A DNA stretch of 64,000 bases. Source: Patescibacteria group bacterium. Its GTDB lineage: Bacteria; Patescibacteria; Dojkabacteria; J137. The notes beneath the pieces were generated by a model. That model had not been told where the DNA came from, ran no database searches, and worked only from the letters and a program-made list of their open reading frames with translations. The position numbers and the translations under genes were made by a program. The stretch lies in assembly GCA_963169855.1 (NCBI GenBank), contig CAUJCN010000002.1, positions 124,001 to 188,000 on the forward strand. The letters run 5' to 3'. Each line of letters opens with the position of its first letter. The first letter of the stretch is position 1. This document shows, one piece after another, positions 61,360-64,000 of this stretch.

Positions 61360-61848
61360 TTATGATTCAGGAAATTCCATAATAACTCCTGCACTTAACA
61401 ATGCTTGCATGTTTGTATAGTACCTGTACAAAGGCTTATCCGCTTTCACTTTTGGATTACACCAATGAGGATCAGACTCAAACTCTGCAGGAGTTTGAAT
61501 AACCAAATCGGGTTTGTTTGCTAATTGAATTTTAAAGAAAGCCAATTGCTCGAACGACATAGGGTGTTTTTGTATAGCGAAGATTGGAGTTACCTGTTCA
61601 GGAGATACTATTATTCCTGTTTCTTCCCATACTTCTCTTAACAAACACTCCAGTAAAGTCTCTCTTTTACCTCTTATGAATTCTCTTTTTCCACCCACCA
61701 ACGAAACAGTTTCTGCACCATTCATAGATTTTCTTCTATGAAAACAAACATCTCCATCATCCGCGACAATGATTGCTATACATCCTGTTATGCTCTCATA
61801 CTCTAAAGTAAGATCTAATTTTGTAACTGGCTGATTAAACTTTTCCAT
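61360..61848 (-). CDS. Nudix hydrolase
   Basis: 162 residues. The Nudix box is at GKRETLLECLLREVWEETGI (REVWEETG core complete; the leading G-x5-E spacing is shifted by an insertion after VGGKREF). Substrate unknown. TATAAT lies six bases before the ATG. Confidence 0.85.
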   Translation of the reverse strand: MEKFNQPVTKLDLTLEYESITGCIAIIVADDGDVCFHRRKSMNGAETVSLVGGKREFIRGKRETLLECLLREVWEETGIIVSPEQVTPIFAIQKHPMSFEQLAFFKIQLANKPDLVIQTPAEFESDPHWCNPKVKADKPLYRYYTNMQALLSAGVIMEFPES

Positions 61849-61854
61849 CCGATG

Positions 61855-61860
61855 ATTATA
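61855..61860 (-). promoter_or_regulatory. -10 box of the Nudix gene
   Basis: TATAAT ends six bases before the ATG at 61848. Confidence 0.65.
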
Positions 61861-61880
61861 CCTTGCAAGAAACTTTTCTG

Positions 61881-61886
61881 TATAAT
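61881..61886 (+). promoter_or_regulatory. -10 box of the 50-residue membrane protein
   Basis: TGTATAAT ends six bases before ATG 61893, which decides the start over the upstream ATG at 61863. Confidence 0.6.
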
Positions 61887-61892
61887 GATTTT

Positions 61893-62045
61893 ATGAAGAG
61901 ATTGTTTAAGTATTTGTTCCTCGCACTACTTATTTTAATAATAGGGACGTTCTTGTTATATCTTTCAAGAAATATGAAGCCTAACGAGCTACCAAAGAAG
62001 GATAATTACGTAACTCCACGAACTTTCGAAGTTCTGTTAAGCTAG
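61893..62045 (+). CDS. Small single-pass membrane protein
   Basis: 50 residues from ATG 61893: a basic start, one membrane helix (about 6-24) and a charged Lys/Asp/Pro-containing tail. No family. It overlaps the 3' end of the convergent Nudix gene by four bases. Confidence 0.55.
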   Translation: MKRLFKYLFLALLILIIGTFLLYLSRNMKPNELPKKDNYVTPRTFEVLLS

Positions 62046-62560
62046 CTTTCAAAATAATATTCTTTGATCTTTCCATCTTCGTATAGAACAGTTCCTTGAA
62101 CAATTTGACCATAGAGAACTTTGTTCAAAAATAATTTATTATCCTCCCACATCTCATCAAAAGGAATGTCATCAAAAGCATATGGACCAACTGGTTCCAT
62201 TGCATCACTTGCAACAGGTGTACCTTCCCACTCTGTACACACAAAAATCTCCATTACAAAATCGTATTTATTATTTACGTTTAAGTATGTAATGGTTCCT
62301 GAGCTTTCGAATTTTGAAGGCTTACACACAATATTTCCATCTTTATCTGTTCCAAATTCTTCGATAAATTCTCTTACAAATGCTTCCTCGTTGGTTTCTC
62401 CTGATTCTGGTTTGCCGCCCACCCCTGCAATTAAACCAGGACCTAAATTGTTCGACACCTTAACTCTTCTTCCTAGTATCACAGAATTATCTTTAACTAA
62501 ATAACCTACTACAGTTGGAATAAAAGTCCTTTCAGTTTTTAAATACTTTTCAATGTTCAT
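62042..62560 (-). CDS. MTH1-like Nudix hydrolase (8-oxo-dGTPase type)
   Basis: 172 residues with a perfect Nudix box, GKPESGETNEEAFVREFIEEFG. The C-terminal part (FVCTEWEGTPVASDAMEPVGPYAFDDIPFDEMWEDN) follows the pattern of MTH1 (CTxxxxGTPxESDEMxPxWFxxxxIPFxxMWxDD), which removes oxidised dGTP. The start lies inside the 3' end of the upstream gene, so they are coupled. Confidence 0.88.
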   Translation of the reverse strand: MNIEKYLKTERTFIPTVVGYLVKDNSVILGRRVKVSNNLGPGLIAGVGGKPESGETNEEAFVREFIEEFGTDKDGNIVCKPSKFESSGTITYLNVNNKYDFVMEIFVCTEWEGTPVASDAMEPVGPYAFDDIPFDEMWEDNKLFLNKVLYGQIVQGTVLYEDGKIKEYYFES

Positions 62561-62843
62561 ATTCGTGTTCTATAACTAGATTCTTTATAGCAGCCTCAAT
62601 TAGCTTTGCATAGTCAACTAAACTTGAGTATGTTTCATCATCGGCATCTGTAAGTGGTTTTACATTCTGAAGATCACAAAATCTATCCATCAAGCCTCCC
62701 GCTGAATCTAACAATTGAAGCCTTACTGCCTCTCTGGGTAATCCTTCTTTCATTGAAATCTCTGCAATCTCGAGAAATTGTTTTCTTACATTTTCATCTC
62801 CGAGCAATGCTTCGTATTGTTCGCTATTTTTAAGTTGTTCCAT
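62550..62843 (-). CDS. Small helical protein, unknown
   Basis: 97 residues from ATG 62843 (an upstream TTG at 62873 is unlikely). Acidic and predicted helical, without membrane segments. Its TGA stop overlaps the MTH1-like start region, showing TGA as a working stop. Confidence 0.6.
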   Translation of the reverse strand: MEQLKNSEQYEALLGDENVRKQFLEIAEISMKEGLPREAVRLQLLDSAGGLMDRFCDLQNVKPLTDADDETYSSLVDYAKLIEAAIKNLVIEHEYEH

Positions 62844-62938
62844 ATAGGTTATTAATATGATTTGAGTATACAAATTTTATGCCAAAATCGTCTATGCACA
62901 TCTTGCACATTTTTTGCACATAGAGTTATCATCACTTT

Positions 62939-63538
62939 ATGAAAATTTACTACACATGCTCCACTTCTGAGTTTTTGAAGTATGAGAAAAACTATAATGC
63001 AATTAGAGAATTTTTGATTAAAGAAAATCATATTCTTACAAGAGATTGGATTCCCCATACAAAAGAAATGATTGTTAACGACAAGATTGCAGTACGAGAT
63101 ATTAAGAAAATCTATAAGGAATGCATGCGAGCAATAAACGAAGCTGATCTAGTAATCATTGAAGACACTGTTTCTAACTTTAGTACTGGACACCAAGTTA
63201 CAGTTGCTTTGCAAAGACAGAAGCCAACTTTAGTTCTTTGGGCGAAACCTAAACAGGCTCATTTTAATACATCATTTATACAAGGAGTAGAATCTGATCT
63301 TTTAGAGTTCCAAGTTTACAACGAAGAGACTTTGCCAAAAATTCTAAAGGCATTTATAAAGAAATACGAAAACGCAAAACAAAAGAATCGATTTCACTTG
63401 GTGATAAATGATGTTGAAAGAAAGTATCTTGATTGGGCTCAGTTTAGTAAAGGAAAAAGTAGAACTAATTTAATTAGAGAATCGTTAAGAAAAACAATAG
63501 AAGGTGACAAGGACTATTCTAAATATTTAAGTGAATAA
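62939..63538 (+). CDS. Nucleoside deoxyribosyltransferase-like domain fused to ribbon-helix-helix
   Basis: 199 residues. Residues 1-140 have the deoxyribosyltransferase/SLOG-like pattern (MKIYYTCSTSEFLKYEKNY, then INEADLVIIEDTVSNFSTGHQVTVALQRQKPTLVLW). Residues about 150-199 (NRFHLVINDVERKYLDWAQFSKGKSRTNLIRESLRKTI) look like a ribbon-helix-helix DNA-binding domain. This suggests a ligand-sensing regulator or a DNA-tethered nucleotide enzyme. Confidence 0.65.
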   Translation: MKIYYTCSTSEFLKYEKNYNAIREFLIKENHILTRDWIPHTKEMIVNDKIAVRDIKKIYKECMRAINEADLVIIEDTVSNFSTGHQVTVALQRQKPTLVLWAKPKQAHFNTSFIQGVESDLLEFQVYNEETLPKILKAFIKKYENAKQKNRFHLVINDVERKYLDWAQFSKGKSRTNLIRESLRKTIEGDKDYSKYLSE

Positions 63539-63541
63539 AAA

Positions 63542-63566
63542 AGATCCCGCATCAAGTGCGGGATCT
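63542..63566. repeat. Palindromic hairpin repeat, copy 2
   Basis: Identical over 25 bases to 1549-1573. It lies three bases after a stop codon, between convergent genes, as expected for a terminator-like element. Confidence 0.85.
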
Positions 63567-63598
63567 GCGTTCGAACTTATCGATAAATCTTCAATGTA

Positions 63599-63632
63599 TC
63601 GGACTTGTCCGACGAAGCTTTAGCGTAGTCGG
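63599..63632. repeat. CCGAC/GTCGG repeat at helicase 3' end
   Basis: TCGGAC-TT-GTCCGA overlaps an imperfect CCGACGAAGC...GTCGG inverted repeat that touches the helicase stop codon. Confidence 0.7.
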
Positions 63633-63633
63633 A

Positions 63634-64000
63634 TTAACCAACAAATGTTAAAGCTTTACCTTTCTTTCCGTATCTTCCTGTTCTTCCAATTCTATGAACG
63701 TAATCTTCGTAAGATTGCGGTTCATCGTAGTTAATCACAAGAGTAATATCTGGTATGTCCAAACCTCTAGCAGCAACGTCTGTTGCAACTAAAATGTTAA
63801 TCTGGTCTGTCTTAAACTTAGAAATTACTTTGTTTCTAATATACTGTGATTTATCTCCATGAATTGCATCAACTTGTAAATTTCGTGCGTACAAATTATC
63901 AGATACTCTGTCAGCTTCTCTCTTAGTCTTTGTAAAGATAAGAATCTTCTGATTAGGTTCTGATTCGATAATTTCAACAAGTTTATCAATTTTACTTCCG
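63634..64000 (-). CDS. DEAD-box RNA helicase, 3' part only
   Basis: The frame is open to the right window edge, so the N-terminal half lies outside. The visible ~121 residues are the end of the second RecA domain: KILIFTKTKREADRV (motif IV region), ILVATDVAARGLDIPDI (motif V) and YVHRIGRTGRYGKKGKALTF (motif VI). The protein ends at ALTFVG, earlier than most DEAD-box proteins, exactly where a palindromic repeat begins. Confidence 0.93.
   Translation of the reverse strand, partial: GSKIDKLVEIIESEPNQKILIFTKTKREADRVSDNLYARNLQVDAIHGDKSQYIRNKVISKFKTDQINILVATDVAARGLDIPDITLVINYDEPQSYEDYVHRIGRTGRYGKKGKALTFVG

Overview
The window looks like a chromosome fragment of a Candidate Phyla Radiation (Patescibacteria) bacterium. 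The evidence is the low G+C sequence, short intergenic spaces, many 3'-end overlaps between convergent genes, a rarity of Shine-Dalgarno sites, small exported and membrane proteins of unknown family, a sortase, and dispersed palindromic intergenic repeats. The standard code applies, because TGA ends genes whose stop overlaps the next start (about 20907, 38744 and 62550). I cannot fix the phylum from sequence alone.

Layout. 1-7.5 kb: a truncated unknown gene, mscL, then a heat-shock block (dnaK, class A beta-lactamase-like protein, grpE with an extra N-terminal domain, a four-helix-bundle gene, hrcA), all on the minus strand. 7.5-14.5 kb: sortase and a small Cys-rich protein with a sorting-signal-like tail, then a surface polysaccharide block (flippase, GT4 glycosyltransferase, polytopic membrane protein). 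That block is interrupted at 10-11.4 kb by a DUF559 gene, palindromes and a GC-rich insert of about 0.6 kb encoding a candidate lipoprotein. 14.5-16.4 kb: a degenerate GIY-YIG-like gene, an MBL-fold exonuclease, and a 484-bp convergent intergenic region with palindromes and DnaA-box-like sites. 16.4-25.6 kb: a 914-residue orphan protein, an M3 peptidase, an Smr protein, an ATPase, an O-antigen-ligase-like protein, a CAP protein and a membrane protein.

25.6-41.6 kb: tRNA-Gln, rodA/ftsW-type gene, PEGA protein, a disordered-tail/LOG-like fusion, M16 peptidase, and repair enzymes (PCMT, OGG1-type glycosylase, MsrB). These are followed by def, a GT2, small enzymes, a broken ASCH gene, tRNA-Gly with tRNA-like fragments on both sides, an FAD oxidoreductase and a DUF368 lipid-phosphate transporter. 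41.6-49 kb: lepA, a ManC-type gene, a co-directional run (DUF2797, flavin reductase, glutamine amidotransferase, flavin split-barrel) and sufB. 49-53 kb: four tandem genes for exported or membrane-anchored proteins (tail-fibre-like, CHAP hydrolase, propeller-like, and a gene with an in-frame TGA). 53-64 kb: ferredoxin, ftsEX, cca, GT2, tRNA-Cys with another 5'-half copy, SpoU-like methyltransferase, ssb, two Nudix enzymes, a deoxyribosyltransferase-like/ribbon-helix-helix fusion, and the 3' end of a DEAD-box helicase.

Three window-wide patterns stand out. First, more than 20 genes have a TATAAT-like -10 box ending 5-8 nt before the start codon, which predicts leaderless mRNAs and helped choose several starts. 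Second, two of the three tRNA genes are preceded by a 5'-half copy of themselves carrying a palindrome at the D-arm/anticodon-arm junction. Third, palindromic repeats sit at several gene 3' ends.
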